Shown here: piece by piece, positions 40,118 to 48,041 of the stretch
How the letters are laid out: each line of letters starts with the position of its first letter
Numbering within the stretch: the stretch's first letter is position 1
Assembly: GCA_964405835.1 (NCBI GenBank)
Contig: CAYOPN010000013.1
Location: 1-48,134 of the forward strand
Direction: 5' to 3'
Length of the DNA: 48,134 bases
Origin: JAJVIP01 sp964405835
GTDB taxonomy: Bacteria > Elusimicrobiota > Elusimicrobia > F11
The notes under the pieces: generated by a model
Seen by the model: only the letters and a program-made list of their open reading frames with translations
The model's database searches: none
Told to the model about the DNA's origin: nothing
Made by a program: the position numbers and the translations under genes

Positions 40118-41025
40118 TGGCCGGACATAAAGCGTTGGGACGGGGCCTCGAAGCCCTTTTTTCTTCTAATCAATCTAAGCAGACGGCCGAAGCGAGTGTG
40201 ATCACGGACGCAGCCGCGCCCGTTGCGGCGGGCAATATGGTCCGTGAGGTCTTGGTCACAAACATCAAGCCGAACCGCCACCAGCCGCGCACCGAGTTTG
40301 ATCAAGAAGCGCTCGTGGAGTTGGCGCAGTCCATTCGCTCGCACGGACTCGCGCAACCTTTGCTTGTGACCGAGACCGCCGTCCCGGGCGAATACGAATT
40401 GGTGGCCGGTGAGCGCCGGTTGCGCGCTTCCAAGATGGCGGGCCTTTCCACGGTCCCTTGCACGGTGAAAAAATTGACCAACCGCGAACGCTTTGAAGTG
40501 GCGCTCATCGAAAATCTTCAGCGGCAGGACTTGAATGCGCTCGAAGAAGCGACAGCGCTTGACGGGCTCATGAAGGAATACGACCTAACGCAGGAAGACG
40601 TCGCCTCCGCCATCGGCAAGAGCCGTTCCTCCGTGGCCAACGTGCTGCGGTTGTTGCGCTTGCACGAGGACGTTCAAGCCGCGCTTCGCGCCGGCACAAT
40701 CACGGAAGGCCACGCCAAATGTTTGGCCGGTCTCTCCGAACACACAGAGCAACTGCGGCTTTTGGTCCAGGTCATCGACGAAAAATTGTCGGTCCGTGAC
40801 CTGGAAGCGCTTTTGGCCAACACGCCGGGCGTCAAGAAGCGCAACGCGCCCAAAGTCAAAGAGCTGCTGCCCGAAGTGCGGATCTATCAAGAAGAGCTCC
40901 AAAAGAATTTGGCGCGCCGCGTTGAGATCCAGAGCGTCGGCGGAAAAAAGGGCTGGCTCAAGTTCGAGTTCTACAATCCGGAAGATTTGGACGCCCTCTG
41001 CAAGAAACTGGGGTTGCGCCAATAA
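40117..41025 (+). CDS. parB: Chromosome-partitioning protein ParB (Spo0J)
   Basis: A 302-residue CTP-dependent DNA clamp loaded at parS. GLEALF near the N-terminus is the ParA-interacting region. IKPNRHQPRTEFDQEALVEL and ELVAGERRLRASKMAGL form the CTP-binding ParB/Srx core. ALIENLQRQDLNALEEA and TQEDVASAIGKSRSSVANVL form the HTH, with a C-terminal dimerisation part. I found no parS-like palindrome (TGTTTCACGTGAAACA type) in the window. The parAB pair is coupled to a sugar nucleotide gene rather than to rsmG/mnmG. Confidence 0.95.
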   Translation: MAGHKALGRGLEALFSSNQSKQTAEASVITDAAAPVAAGNMVREVLVTNIKPNRHQPRTEFDQEALVELAQSIRSHGLAQPLLVTETAVPGEYELVAGERRLRASKMAGLSTVPCTVKKLTNRERFEVALIENLQRQDLNALEEATALDGLMKEYDLTQEDVASAIGKSRSSVANVLRLLRLHEDVQAALRAGTITEGHAKCLAGLSEHTEQLRLLVQVIDEKLSVRDLEALLANTPGVKKRNAPKVKELLPEVRIYQEELQKNLARRVEIQSVGGKKGWLKFEFYNPEDLDALCKKLGLRQ

Positions 41026-41028
41026 CCT

Positions 41029-42162
41029 TTGTCCCTCCTCGACCCGTCCAACCAAAAGAAATTCATTAAAGACCTGCTGGCCTGGTACAAGAAACACGGC
41101 CGCCACGACATGCCTTGGCGCAAGACCAAGAACACGTATGCCGTATTGCTTTCCGAGTTCATGCTCCAACAAACCACGGTCGCCACGGTCCGTCCCTATT
41201 ACGACCGTTTCCTGAAGCGTTTTCCAACGGTAAAAGACCTGGCCGAGGGCCAGTTGAACGAAGTGCTCGCGCTTTGGTCGGGCCTTGGTTATTACGCGCG
41301 CGCCCGCAACCTCTGGTCGGCGGCCAAATCCATCCACGAAGACCACAACGGAAAAATCCCGTCCAACGTGGAAGACCTCGAGAAACTTCCCGGGATCGGT
41401 CCGTACACGGCCGGCGCGATCGCCGCGTTTGCGTTCAATAAACCGGCGGCGGTGTTGGACGCGAATATCATCCGCGTGCTGATGCGGTTGCTCGCAATCG
41501 AAGATGATCCAAAGCTGCGCGCGGTGCAGATCATCCTCAAGAAAATCGCATTCGACCTGTCGAAGACAACCAAGCCCGTGGTGACGTCCATTCCGAGCCG
41601 CGGACAATCCTGCTCGCGCGACATCAATTTGGCCCTGATGGATTTGGGGTCGACCGTTTGTTTGCCGTCGAACCCGCTGTGTTTAACTTGCCCGGTCGCG
41701 GAGCATTGCCTGGCGCGCCAAGCCGGTCGTCAAAACGAAATTCCCTTAAAAGGGGAAACCCCGGAACGTCCGACTGTGCGGCGATTGTTCGCAATTTTGA
41801 ATTTCAAAGGAAAGTGGCTGATGGGTCAAAGACCCGCCGAAGGCCTGTTTGGAGGATTGTGGGAATTTCCAGGAATCGATGCTCCGTCCGGAGTCGAGCC
41901 CATTCAGTATCTGGAAGAGGCCGTTCAGCATGAAATCGGATTTAAGATCCAAGTGCGGGAAGCGTTGCCGCCATTTGAACATCAGTTAAGTCACCGGGTC
42001 TTCGTGGTCCGCGCTTTTCATTGCGAACCCATGACCACCGGCCCCGATCTTTTGCCGAAGAAAGGTTCTTTCTACGCCAAGTTCAAATGGGTCGCGCCGG
42101 ACAAAATCAAAAAGTTGGGTCTTTCCTCCATAACACAGAGGATTTTGACGCACTTGTCGTAA
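41029..42162 (+). CDS. mutY: A/G-specific adenine glycosylase MutY
   Basis: A 377-residue base-excision enzyme removing adenine opposite 8-oxoguanine. It starts at TTG 41029, four bases after parB, with no clear ribosome binding site, so reinitiation is likely. Glu43 in LLSEFMLQQTTV is the catalytic acid position, LPGIGPYTAGAIAAFAF is the helix-hairpin-helix, and VLDANIIRVL carries the Asp. The [4Fe-4S] loop is CLPSNPLCLTCPVAEHC (C-x6-C-x2-C-x5-C). The C-terminal Nudix-like domain has GLFGGLWEFPG. The stretch before NLALMDLG is a little longer than in standard MutY. Length otherwise normal. Confidence 0.94.
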   Translation: MSLLDPSNQKKFIKDLLAWYKKHGRHDMPWRKTKNTYAVLLSEFMLQQTTVATVRPYYDRFLKRFPTVKDLAEGQLNEVLALWSGLGYYARARNLWSAAKSIHEDHNGKIPSNVEDLEKLPGIGPYTAGAIAAFAFNKPAAVLDANIIRVLMRLLAIEDDPKLRAVQIILKKIAFDLSKTTKPVVTSIPSRGQSCSRDINLALMDLGSTVCLPSNPLCLTCPVAEHCLARQAGRQNEIPLKGETPERPTVRRLFAILNFKGKWLMGQRPAEGLFGGLWEFPGIDAPSGVEPIQYLEEAVQHEIGFKIQVREALPPFEHQLSHRVFVVRAFHCEPMTTGPDLLPKKGSFYAKFKWVAPDKIKKLGLSSITQRILTHLS

Positions 42163-42223
42163 GTTCTTAAGATTCCGCTCCCTTCGCCGATCCCCCGCGG
42201 CTTAAACAACAAAGGACTTTTAG

Positions 42224-44074
42224 ATGGACTTGCTCATACCACTCAAAACATATTTCGGCTTTACCGCCTTCCGTCCGCTCCAAAAAGAAATCATAGAAGA
42301 CGCGCTGGCTGGCCGCGACGTGTTCGCATTGCTTCCCACCGGCGGAGGGAAATCCCTCTGCTTCCAGTTGCCCGGCTTGATGTTGCCGGGCCTTACCGTC
42401 GTGGTTTCACCATTGATCGCGCTCATGAAAGACCAGGTGGACGCGCTCAACGCCAACGGGATCGCGGCCACGTTCTTGAATTCCTCGCTGTCGTCCGAGG
42501 ACTCACGCGCGCGGTTACGCGGTCTTCACACCGGACAATACCGGTTGCTTTACGTCGCTCCGGAGCGATTGATGCTTCCCGGATTTCTGGAAGACCTTAA
42601 GAAATGGAACGTCGGTCTCATCGCGGTCGACGAAGCGCATTGCATCAGCGAATGGGGACACGATTTCCGTCCTGAATACCGGAAGCTCGCCGAAATACGC
42701 TCGCATTTTCCATCCGTGCCCGTCATGGCGTTAACGGCCACCGCCACGGGCCGCGTCCGTACGGACATCATCAATCATCTTAAACTCAATATCACGCAAG
42801 CCTACGTGGCCAGTTTTAACCGGCCAAATTTGACCTACCGGATTTTGGGAAAAGCCAAGGCGGCGGCTCAGGTTTTGGCATTTCTGCGCGAGCGCCCGGG
42901 AGAGAGCGGCATCATTTATTGTCAAAGCCGCAACGGCACCGAAAAACTGGCCGAACAGCTTCGGAAACAAGGAATCAAAGCGCAGGCTTATCATGCGGGC
43001 TTGGATGCGGACAAACGCTCCCGTCATCAAGAATCGTTTTTAAGAGACAATACACGCGTCATCTGCGCGACGATCGCGTTTGGCATGGGCATCAACAAGT
43101 CCAATGTGCGGTTTGTGATTCATTTTGATCTGCCGAAGAATATTGAAAGTTATTACCAGGAAACCGGTCGCGCAGGACGCGATGGTGAGCCCAGCGAGTG
43201 CCTGCTTTTGTTTCGCGCGAGCGACATTGTCAGCCACATGCGGTTTATCGATGAAAAGCCAGATCCCAAAGAACAGGAAGTCGCGCGCCGCCAACTGCAA
43301 CAGGTGGTCCATTACGCCGAAAGCCGGGAGTGCCGCCGTTCCGTGTTATTGGGTTACTTTGGAGAAAAATTCGAAGGCGTTCCTTGCAAGGCATGCGACA
43401 ACTGTCTTTTGCCGCGCGCCACCTTCGATGGGACCGTCTCCGCTCAAAAATTTCTCTCCTGCGTATACCGGATCCGGGAAAAGAGCGGGTTCAGCGTCGG
43501 CATCAACCACGTGGCCGAGGTCTTGGCGGGAGCGGACACCGAAAAGATCCGGAGATGGGGACACGACCAGATTTCTACGTACGGCATCGGTAAAGAACAC
43601 GCGCGCGCGGAATGGCAGGCCATCGGCCGGGAGCTTATGCGGATGGGCTTTATATGCCACAAACCCGACTTGCCCGGCGTGCTGGAGATGACCCCGGAAG
43701 GCCGCGCGTTTCTCAACGAACGACGGACCCTCGAGCTGACGAAGCCAATGGTCACTCCGAAAGAGGCCCGTTATCGGTCCGGCGACGTGCCAACGGGGGG
43801 CGGCCCGGCCCAAGCGTTGTTCGAACGGCTCCGCCGGCTGCGCAAACAATTGGCCGATGACAGGAATGTTCCGGCCTATATCGTCTTCTCGGACGCCACA
43901 TTGAGGCAGATGGCGGCGCTCAGCCCCGTCACCGAACAGGAGTTCGGCCGCATCACTGGAGTGGGAGAAAAGAAGCAAAGGGAGTACGGAGACGCCTTTA
44001 TCACCGAAATCAAGGCGCATTTACAGGGCGATTTGGCGGTCGAATTTCCTGTTGACGCCGCGACCCGCGTTTGA
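42224..44074 (+). CDS. recQ: RecQ-family ATP-dependent DNA helicase
   Basis: A 616-residue 3'-5' helicase. Motif 0 YFGFTAFRPLQKEII, motif I LPTGGGKSLCFQLP, motif II VDEAHCISEWGHDFRPEY, motif III ALTATAT and motif VI QETGRAGRDGEPSECLL are all present. The RQC zinc site has C in ESRECRRS and in CKACDNC. An HRDC domain is seen at about 525-605 (LFERLRRLRKQLADDRNVPAYIVFSDATLRQMA). AAAGGAC precedes the ATG. It stands alone between mutY and the rpsP promoter, which begins within its last codons. Confidence 0.96.
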   Translation: MDLLIPLKTYFGFTAFRPLQKEIIEDALAGRDVFALLPTGGGKSLCFQLPGLMLPGLTVVVSPLIALMKDQVDALNANGIAATFLNSSLSSEDSRARLRGLHTGQYRLLYVAPERLMLPGFLEDLKKWNVGLIAVDEAHCISEWGHDFRPEYRKLAEIRSHFPSVPVMALTATATGRVRTDIINHLKLNITQAYVASFNRPNLTYRILGKAKAAAQVLAFLRERPGESGIIYCQSRNGTEKLAEQLRKQGIKAQAYHAGLDADKRSRHQESFLRDNTRVICATIAFGMGINKSNVRFVIHFDLPKNIESYYQETGRAGRDGEPSECLLLFRASDIVSHMRFIDEKPDPKEQEVARRQLQQVVHYAESRECRRSVLLGYFGEKFEGVPCKACDNCLLPRATFDGTVSAQKFLSCVYRIREKSGFSVGINHVAEVLAGADTEKIRRWGHDQISTYGIGKEHARAEWQAIGRELMRMGFICHKPDLPGVLEMTPEGRAFLNERRTLELTKPMVTPKEARYRSGDVPTGGGPAQALFERLRRLRKQLADDRNVPAYIVFSDATLRQMAALSPVTEQEFGRITGVGEKKQREYGDAFITEIKAHLQGDLAVEFPVDAATRV

Positions 44075-44081
44075 CTACAAT
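44052..44081 (+). promoter_or_regulatory. Sigma-70 promoter of the rpsP operon
   Basis: TTGACG (44052-44057), an 18-bp spacer and TACAAT (44076-44081) give a strong housekeeping promoter overlapping the end of recQ. Transcription would start near 44088, leaving a leader of about 70 bases. The leader carries a small hairpin AAGCGG-GCT-CCGCTT (44093-44107). Confidence 0.8.
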
Positions 44082-44156
44082 CCGCGCTCACAAAGCGGGC
44101 TCCGCTTATTTAACCGTACGCGGGGGCCGCTTATCTTTTGTAGAGAGAGAATATAA

Positions 44157-44495
44157 ATGAGTGTCAGAATCCGATTCAATCGCATTGGCCGTCCCCACGC
44201 CGCATACTACCGTTTGGTTGCCATCGACCGCCGTCAGGCGCGTGATGCCGCTCCGATCGAAGTCCTTGGAACATTTAATCCCCGCAATATGAAAACCCCC
44301 GAAATCGTTCATGTTGAACGCATCAAGCATTGGGTCAGCGTGGGAGCGCAAGCTTCGGACTCTGTTATTCACACTTTGAAAGTCGCCGGAATCTGGGACC
44401 AAGTCAAACCCGTGGCAAAGCCTCTCACCGCGAAGACTCCGGGGCATAAGGCCGCACCCAAGAAAGCCGCAGCAAGCAAAGAAGCGAAAGCTTAG
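44157..44495 (+). CDS. rpsP: 30S ribosomal protein S16
   Basis: A 112-residue S16. SVRIRFNRIGRPHAAYYRLV and DRRQARDAAPIEVLGTFNP are characteristic. The C-terminal 35 residues are a Lys/Ala-rich extension (KTPGHKAAPKKAAASKEAKA), longer than the core of about 80 residues. AGAGAG precedes the ATG. First gene of the translation/tRNA operon, driven by the promoter at 44052-44081. The usual next gene, rimM, is missing. Confidence 0.97.
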   Translation: MSVRIRFNRIGRPHAAYYRLVAIDRRQARDAAPIEVLGTFNPRNMKTPEIVHVERIKHWVSVGAQASDSVIHTLKVAGIWDQVKPVAKPLTAKTPGHKAAPKKAAASKEAKA

Positions 44496-44523
44496 TTTTT
44501 TCCCGCCGCTCGTCGTCAATCCC

Positions 44524-45219
44524 GTGAGGGTCGATGTCGTAACGTTATTTCCGTCGATGTTTGACGGGCCGATGAGCGAAAGTTTGATTGGGCGGGCGCG
44601 CAAGGCGGAAGTCATCGATGTCCGCGTGCACAATTTAAGGGATTGGTCGGACGACGTTAGACACCGGAAAGTAGATGACCGGCCGTTTGGCGGCGGAGCA
44701 GGAATGGTGATCCGGCCGGAACCGATTTACCGGGCATTAAAAGCGCTCGGTTGTTTGAAAAAAGGGAAGTCAAAACCTTGGGTCGTTTATATGTCGCCGC
44801 AAGGGGACATGCTGACCCAGAAGTTGGCCGAGAAGCTCGTAAAAAAGAAACACTTGGTGTTTTTTTGCGGGCACTACGAAGGGATCGATGAACGCGTGAT
44901 GCGGTATTTCGATCAAGAGATTTCAATCGGTGATTATGTGCTCACCGGAGGCGAGCTGCCGGCGATGGTAGTGATTGACGCGCTGGCAAGGTTGGTGCCT
45001 GGAGTTGTGGGAGACCCGGATTCGGTCAAAAACGAGTCGTTTACGACTGGGATTCTGGACCATCCCCATTACACTAGGCCAAGCACCTGGCGGGACCAGA
45101 AGGTCCCCAAGGCCCTCCTCTCCGGAAACCATAAAGAGATTGAAGCGTGGCGGAAGGCCGCTGCCATTCAGCAAACAAATTTGAAACGCCCTAAATTATT
45201 ATTGAGGAAAAAATCATGA
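44524..45219 (+). CDS. trmD: tRNA (guanine-N1)-methyltransferase TrmD
   Basis: A 231-residue SPOUT enzyme making m1G37 in tRNA. GTG 44524 gives MRVDVVTLFPSMFDGPMSES. DDRPFGGGAGMVIRPEPI and the trefoil-knot SAM site (CGHYEGIDERV, ISIGDYVLTGGELPAMV, DSVKNESF) are intact. It starts 28 bases after rpsP with no rimM between. It overlaps the start of rplS (ATGA). Confidence 0.96.
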   Translation: MRVDVVTLFPSMFDGPMSESLIGRARKAEVIDVRVHNLRDWSDDVRHRKVDDRPFGGGAGMVIRPEPIYRALKALGCLKKGKSKPWVVYMSPQGDMLTQKLAEKLVKKKHLVFFCGHYEGIDERVMRYFDQEISIGDYVLTGGELPAMVVIDALARLVPGVVGDPDSVKNESFTTGILDHPHYTRPSTWRDQKVPKALLSGNHKEIEAWRKAAAIQQTNLKRPKLLLRKKS

Positions 45220-45656
45220 ACCAACAAGAAGTGCTCAACTACATCGATAAAAAATATCAGAAGAAAGAACCCAAGGAATTCCGCGTGGGCGACACGGTCC
45301 GGGTTTTCGTGAAAATTATCGAAGGCGATGCGCACCGCATCCAAGCGTTCGAAGGCACTGTTATCTCTTTCAAAGGCCATGGCGGAGGCCGCACTTTCAC
45401 CATACGCAAAATTTCGTTCGGCGTCGGCGTGGAGCGTTGCTTCCCGTTGAATTCGCCGACCTTGGACAAAGTTGAAGTGGTCCGCTCGGGCCACGCGCGC
45501 CGCGCCAAGCTCTATTACCTGCGTGACCGTATCGGCCGCGCCGCCAAGCTCGAAGACAAAGACGCGCTGGCGCTTGCCGCCGAAGCGAAGAAAGCGATTT
45601 CCACTCCTTCCGCTGCCGCCCAGCAAGAACTGGCAGCTGCCGTCGTTAAGAAATAA
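45216..45656 (+). CDS. rplS: 50S ribosomal protein L19
   Basis: A 146-residue L19. FRVGDTVRVFVKIIEGD, RIQAFEGTVISFKG, TIRKISFGVGVERCFPLNSP and LYYLRDRIGRAAKL are family hallmarks. An Ala-rich tail of about 30 residues extends beyond the usual 115. It overlaps trmD by four bases. Confidence 0.97.
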   Translation: MNQQEVLNYIDKKYQKKEPKEFRVGDTVRVFVKIIEGDAHRIQAFEGTVISFKGHGGGRTFTIRKISFGVGVERCFPLNSPTLDKVEVVRSGHARRAKLYYLRDRIGRAAKLEDKDALALAAEAKKAISTPSAAAQQELAAAVVKK

Positions 45657-45671
45657 TTTAAACTCCCTCCT

Positions 45672-46316
45672 ATGGAGGAGATCGACGGTTACGATTATGA
45701 CGAGAACCTGCGATCTCAAATAATTAAGTCTCGTCAAGTTCCAAACCCCGTGGTTATTGCCGGCTGTGATGAAGCCGGTCGGGGACCGTTGGCGGGCCCG
45801 GTTGTAGCGGCCGCCGTTATCCTCCCTCCCAATCCGCGCATTGTCGGTTTGCGTGACAGCAAAATTATTCCCCTCGAACAGCGCGAAGCGCTTTATTGCG
45901 AAATCCAAGAAACCGCGCTGGCCATTGAGGTGTCCGTGATAGACCACAGCACAATTGATTCGATCAACATTCTGCAGGCGTCGCTGCTCGCGATGCGCAA
46001 CTGTGTTGAGGCCTTGGCGTTAACGCCAGCCATGGTAATCGTCGACGGTAATCAGAAACCCAGGAGCAGGTATCCGGAACAAACGATTGTTAAAGGGGAC
46101 GGTCTGAGTGCGTCCATCATGGCGGCCAGTATCATCGCGAAAGTAACGCGCGATCACATCATGAACGACATGCATGACCTTTACCCGATGTACGGTTTCA
46201 ATGAACACAAAGGCTACGGTGCGCCGCAACATCTGGAGGCGATCCAGAAGCACGGGCCTTGTCCCATTCACCGGCGCAGCTTTGAACCGGTGCGGAGCTG
46301 GGCATGTCCGAACTGA
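45672..46316 (+). CDS. rnhB: Ribonuclease HII
   Basis: A 214-residue enzyme that removes ribonucleotides from DNA. CDEAGRGPLAGPVVAAAVIL holds the first acidic pair. RDSKIIPLEQREALY, VIVDGNQ and ASIIAKVTRDHIM follow, and GYGAPQHLEAIQKHGPCPIHRRSF is the C-terminal part. ATG 45672 gives 31 residues before the core. It has no upstream Shine-Dalgarno; instead CCTCC-TAT-GGAGG folds over the start codon. A GTG in the VVIAGCDEAG region is an alternative start. Confidence 0.94.
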   Translation: MEEIDGYDYDENLRSQIIKSRQVPNPVVIAGCDEAGRGPLAGPVVAAAVILPPNPRIVGLRDSKIIPLEQREALYCEIQETALAIEVSVIDHSTIDSINILQASLLAMRNCVEALALTPAMVIVDGNQKPRSRYPEQTIVKGDGLSASIMAASIIAKVTRDHIMNDMHDLYPMYGFNEHKGYGAPQHLEAIQKHGPCPIHRRSFEPVRSWACPN

Positions 46317-46675
46317 GACAATTTTTCGGCGCGCAGGGCGAGCAGACGGCCAAAGAGTTTTTGTTAAGCAAGGGATACCGCTGGCGGGAATCAAACTTCC
46401 GTTCCAAAGGCGGCGAAATCGACCTCGTCATGGAAGACGGAGACATGCTGGTGTTTGTGGAAGTTAAAAACCGGCTCACCGAACAATTCGGCCAGCCCGA
46501 GGAAGCAATCACACCGAACAAGGTGCGGCACATGACGCAGACGGCGCTGCTCTACGTCAAACTAAAAAATGTTAGAGATAAGTCGATCCGGTTCGACGTT
46601 GTGACCATCGACGCGGCGGGGATCAGGCATTACCCAGACGCGTTTCAAGTTTCCGCCGGAAATTACTACTACTAG
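46304..46675 (+). CDS. YraN-family (UPF0102) endonuclease-like protein
   Basis: A 123-residue protein of the UPF0102/YraN family. FGAQGEQTAKEFLLSKGYRWRE, FRSKGGEIDLVMEDGDMLVFVEVKNR and ITPNKVRHM show the restriction-endonuclease-like core (E...GEIDLV...VEVK). It follows rnhB with a 13-base overlap, a very common pairing. The exact cellular role of YraN is unsettled. Confidence 0.92.
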   Translation: MSELRQFFGAQGEQTAKEFLLSKGYRWRESNFRSKGGEIDLVMEDGDMLVFVEVKNRLTEQFGQPEEAITPNKVRHMTQTALLYVKLKNVRDKSIRFDVVTIDAAGIRHYPDAFQVSAGNYYY

Positions 46676-46684
46676 GAATAAACC

Positions 46685-47260
46685 ATGTTCATCCGAAAAC
46701 TCTTCAAGGCCGAAATGGCCCATACCACGATGGGCGCTTACACAAAGCGCTGCCACCATTTGCACGGGCATAGCTATAAATTTGAGTTGTTCTTAAAGAG
46801 CGACAAGCCGAACACGGCGATGATGGTCTCGGATTTTAAAGCGGTAAAGGACATCGGCATTAACGACTTTTTCGATTCCTTCGACCATGCGGTGACCATT
46901 TGGAGCAAAGATCCGCGTTCAAAGATCATCAAGGAAATCAATCCGGACCGCCACATCGTGGTGCCGTTCAATCCGACGGCGGAAATGTTGTCGAAGGCCT
47001 TTTTCTACGTGGCGAAAGCCATTTACGAATCGACGGCGCCTTTAAGCGGCGAGCAGGACGCCCGCGTTTCTCAGGTCATCGTCCACGAGACCGACACCGG
47101 CTACGCGGCGTTCAGTGAAGAAGACGTGGATGCCGACAGGTTCTCTGACATCCAGTTCGAGAAATGGATCATCTCCAACGGCATCAAAGTCGACTGGAAA
47201 AACAAAGAATGGTTTGGAAAAGTTTTGGCTTCGCTTAAGACTTCTGCACCATCTTCATAA
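46685..47260 (+). CDS. 6-pyruvoyl-tetrahydropterin synthase/QueD-family protein
   Basis: A 191-residue protein of the T-fold PTPS/QueD family. F.AEMAHTTMGAYTKRCHHLHGHSYKFEL contains the zinc histidines and the Cys of the QueD type; DFKAVKDIG, DSFDHAVTI, NPTAEMLSKAFF and VIVHETDTGYAAF follow. It is about 60 residues longer than typical QueD, the extra part being at the C-terminus (EKWIISNGIKVDWKNKEW). It probably makes 6-carboxytetrahydropterin for queuosine-type pathways; no queC or queE is near. Its 3' end overlaps the slipin gene tail to tail by 26 bases. Confidence 0.85.
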   Translation: MFIRKLFKAEMAHTTMGAYTKRCHHLHGHSYKFELFLKSDKPNTAMMVSDFKAVKDIGINDFFDSFDHAVTIWSKDPRSKIIKEINPDRHIVVPFNPTAEMLSKAFFYVAKAIYESTAPLSGEQDARVSQVIVHETDTGYAAFSEEDVDADRFSDIQFEKWIISNGIKVDWKNKEWFGKVLASLKTSAPSS

Positions 47261-48008
47261 AGCTACCGATCAAATCGATCGGTAGCGGGAAAATAACGGT
47301 TGAGCTTTTTCCCGAGGTCATTTCGCGCGCGGTCTGCAAATAGCGAAGTTGTAGCGCTCCCGGTTCCTTCCCCAAAACGCCTGCCGCTTCCGCCAGTTTC
47401 TGCGAAGCCTGCAGTTCGCCTTCGGCGTTGATGATCTTGGCGCGGCGTTCCCGTTCGGCTTCCGCCTGCTGCGCCATCGCGCGTTGCATGTTCTCGGGGA
47501 TCTGCACGTCTTTGAGTTCGACGATGCTCACCTTGATGCCCCACGGATCGGTCTGATGGTCGATGATCTTCTGAAGCCGCGCATTGAGCTCCTCGCGGTT
47601 GGACAAGAGGTCATCGAGCGCTACCTGGCCCACCACGCTGCGCATGGAGGTCTGGGCGATCTGGGAGGTGGCCATGATGTAGTTCTGTACCGCTACCACC
47701 GCTTTGTTGGGGTCGAGCACGCGGAAATAACAAACGGCGTTCACTTTCACGGTCACGTTGTCGCGCGTGATGATTTCCTGGGCGGGCACGTCCAGCGTGA
47801 TGGTACGCAAATCGACGCGCACCATGCGGTCGACGAACGGAATAATAATGATGAGGCCCGGGCCTTTCACATCGATCAAGCGACCCAACCGGAACACCAC
47901 GCCGCGTTCGTACTCGGACAACACCCGCGCGCCGTTGTAAACGATGATCACGCCCAAAACGATAAACGGAAACAAAACCGATCCAATCAAAGTACTGATG
48001 ATGCTCAT
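47235..48008 (-). CDS. Slipin (stomatin/band-7 SPFH protein)
   Basis: A 257-residue membrane-anchored SPFH protein. One N-terminal helix (about 6-27) is followed by YERGVVFRLGRLIDVKGPGL, DLRTITLDVPAQEIITRDN, VNAVCYFRVLDP and VALDDLLSNREELN. The coiled-coil part has AMAQQAEAERERRAKIINAEGE, and the end carries FPLPIDLIG. GGGAGG precedes ATG 48008. It follows the NfeD gene, its standard partner. Slipins form membrane scaffold assemblies with NfeD-type proteins. Confidence 0.94.
   Translation of the reverse strand: MSIISTLIGSVLFPFIVLGVIIVYNGARVLSEYERGVVFRLGRLIDVKGPGLIIIIPFVDRMVRVDLRTITLDVPAQEIITRDNVTVKVNAVCYFRVLDPNKAVVAVQNYIMATSQIAQTSMRSVVGQVALDDLLSNREELNARLQKIIDHQTDPWGIKVSIVELKDVQIPENMQRAMAQQAEAERERRAKIINAEGELQASQKLAEAAGVLGKEPGALQLRYLQTAREMTSGKSSTVIFPLPIDLIGSFMKMVQKS
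47262..47286 (+). terminator. Perfect 10-bp hairpin after the queD-like gene
   Basis: GCTACCGATC (47262-47271) and GATCGGTAGC (47277-47286) pair perfectly around AAATC, two bases after the queD-like stop. The sequence is also the coding region for PLPIDLIGS of slipin on the other strand. There is no T-run, so a 3'-end stabiliser is as likely as a terminator. Confidence 0.45.
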
Positions 48009-48041
48009 TACTGCCTCCCTGCCCTAAGTAAATTCGAAGGG

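Noticed and set aside
39275..41025. parS site near parAB, and a replication origin
   Set aside because: No TGTTTCACGTGAAACA-like palindrome, DnaA-box cluster or dnaA/mnmG/rsmG genes were found in the window.
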